Source of the DNA: Gaetbulibacter_A aestuarii
Lineage (GTDB): Bacteria > Bacteroidota > Bacteroidia > Flavobacteriales > Flavobacteriaceae
Length of the DNA stretch: 64,000 nucleotides
NCBI RefSeq assembly: GCF_039537665.1
Contig: NZ_BAABAY010000007.1
Location: forward strand, 62,001-126,000
Reading direction: 5' to 3'
The notes beneath the pieces are model-generated. The model was not told the origin of the DNA. It was given only the letters and a program-made list of their open reading frames with translations, and ran no database searches. The position numbers and the translations under genes are program-made. Below are positions 63,351 through 64,000 of the stretch, piece after piece (the stretch's first letter is position 1; the number at the start of each line of letters is the position of its first letter).

Positions 63351-64000
63351 TTAAAGCATATTAATTAGCATCAGGATCGCCATAACGATCATGATAAAGT
63401 TTTCTATAAATGTGGCCTCCGTCATGGGGAGTTTAAGTGCTGTACCTAAACAGGCACATTGAATCGCTTTTTTATCGAGCAAGGTTCTGGTAACGCCAAT
63501 AGTCGTGATACCCAAAACAACTAGCGTTACAACTAAAGCGATGGTAATTTCAAAGCGCATTAAAAACATGAGTCCTAGAGCCGTTTCAATAAAAGGATAT
63601 ACTTTACCATAAGCCGAAATTCGCTTAGCTAAAGGGTCATACATACTAAAAGATTCCGGAAAACCTTTCAGATCAAGCATTTTAAAGAAGCTGAAAACAA
63701 TATAGAACAAGCCCATAAAATCGAGCATAAAAGCAGACCAGCCCCAATTATTATAATGCAACAAAATACTGGCTGCACTGATATAAAAAATAATCAGTAA
63801 CAAGGGTTTTAACTGTTTTAGTTTACTCTCTTCCGCAGGCATTCCCACTGTGTTTTCAGTATTAAAGACCTGTTTTTCATGGGCAGCCGAGATCGTGTAT
63901 TTATCTGGTAAAGCCTTATTTAAAGTGGCTGTATCCACGTGAGAATCCATAGTGAGCTCAGCAGCACCTTTTTCCAGATCCACTTTAACTTCAGTGATAT
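63351..64000 (-). CDS. HMA domain fused to MauE/DoxX-like membrane protein, partial
   Basis: The frame is open to the window edge (ITEVKVDLEKGAAEL upstream of the first in-window start at 63983), so the N-terminus lies beyond 64000. The visible part holds the second half of an HMA domain (~first 50 residues), a linker and then about four TM helices (LLLIIFYISAASILLHYN, LVVTLVVLGITTIGV) with CACLGTALKLPMTEATFIEN. This HMA-MauE fusion is common in Bacteroidota metal operons. It starts the operon with the adaptor (1-bp gap). Confidence 0.88.
   Translation of the reverse strand, partial: ITEVKVDLEKGAAELTMDSHVDTATLNKALPDKYTISAAHEKQVFNTENTVGMPAEESKLKQLKPLLLIIFYISAASILLHYNNWGWSAFMLDFMGLFYIVFSFFKMLDLKGFPESFSMYDPLAKRISAYGKVYPFIETALGLMFLMRFEITIALVVTLVVLGITTIGVTRTLLDKKAIQCACLGTALKLPMTEATFIENFIMIVMAILMLINML

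Noticed and set aside
1..64000. CRISPR arrays, tRNA or rRNA genes
   Set aside because: No regularly spaced direct repeats, no tRNA arm patterns and no rRNA-like sequence were noticed on either strand.

Overview
The window looks like the chromosome of a marine flavobacterium (Bacteroidota, probably Flavobacteriaceae). It is AT-rich and carries SusC/SusD proteins, type IX secretion (T9SS) C-terminal signals, a hybrid two-component sensor, four S1-type sulfatases, DUF6090- and YceI-type genes, and -7 promoter elements of the TAnnTTTG type. I saw no rRNA, tRNA, CRISPR array or complete insertion sequence. The right-hand gene (63351-64000) runs off the window.

Region 1 (about 1.6-25.6 kb) is a polysaccharide utilisation locus (PUL) for a sulfated glycan. 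In reading order on the minus strand it holds a GH130 enzyme, a sodium-solute symporter, a lipoprotein sulfatase, a hybrid two-component regulator, three paralogous barrel-type putative glycoside hydrolases, SusC, SusD, two sulfatases and an esterase. A fourth sulfatase is divergent at 24.0 kb. A T9SS cargo protein and a small periplasmic protein lie just beyond the esterase. The logic would be outer-membrane capture by SusCD, cleavage by the three hydrolases, desulfation and deacylation, then sugar uptake and GH130 processing. The three hydrolases share NWEGDW and IGE(Y/F)G motifs that I cannot assign to a numbered GH family.

Region 2 (25.6-33 kb) is accessory: a FecA-like TonB receptor, an AGE-fold lipoprotein, and a patch with an amidohydrolase, a 44-codon remnant, a frameshifted lipoprotein and a DUF6090 gene. 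Related boundary sequences suggest inserted cassettes.

Region 3 (33-43.3 kb) is the most interesting part. Eight copies of a 16-bp palindrome (TGCTACYTAAGTAGCA) sit before an HdeD-like membrane protein, a four-gene YceI operon, a Met/Gln-rich lipoprotein, a universal-stress operon, a lipoprotein, a PepSY-like protein, an NADH dehydrogenase (NDH-2), and one stretch with no gene. In seven of the eight, a TAnnTT-type -7 element follows after exactly 21 bp, which puts the palindrome at about -41.5, as in class II Crp/Fnr activation. A Crp/Fnr regulator gene lies inside the cluster. The gene-less promoter is followed about 80 nt later by an intrinsic terminator, so it predicts a small RNA.

Region 4 (43.3-64 kb) holds a degenerate M1-peptidase/barrel protein, an LTA-synthase-like enzyme, tandem PepSY-like proteins, an OmpR-type two-component system, two APC permeases around a cysteine-free HMA-like protein, a patatin, an RND efflux operon and a heavy-metal (copper-type) operon. 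Tandem 11-bp repeats (CTTWAGA on the coding strand) occur upstream of both PepSY genes, the two-component operon, the RND operon and the Crp/Fnr gene. They outline a second regulon that may sit above the first.
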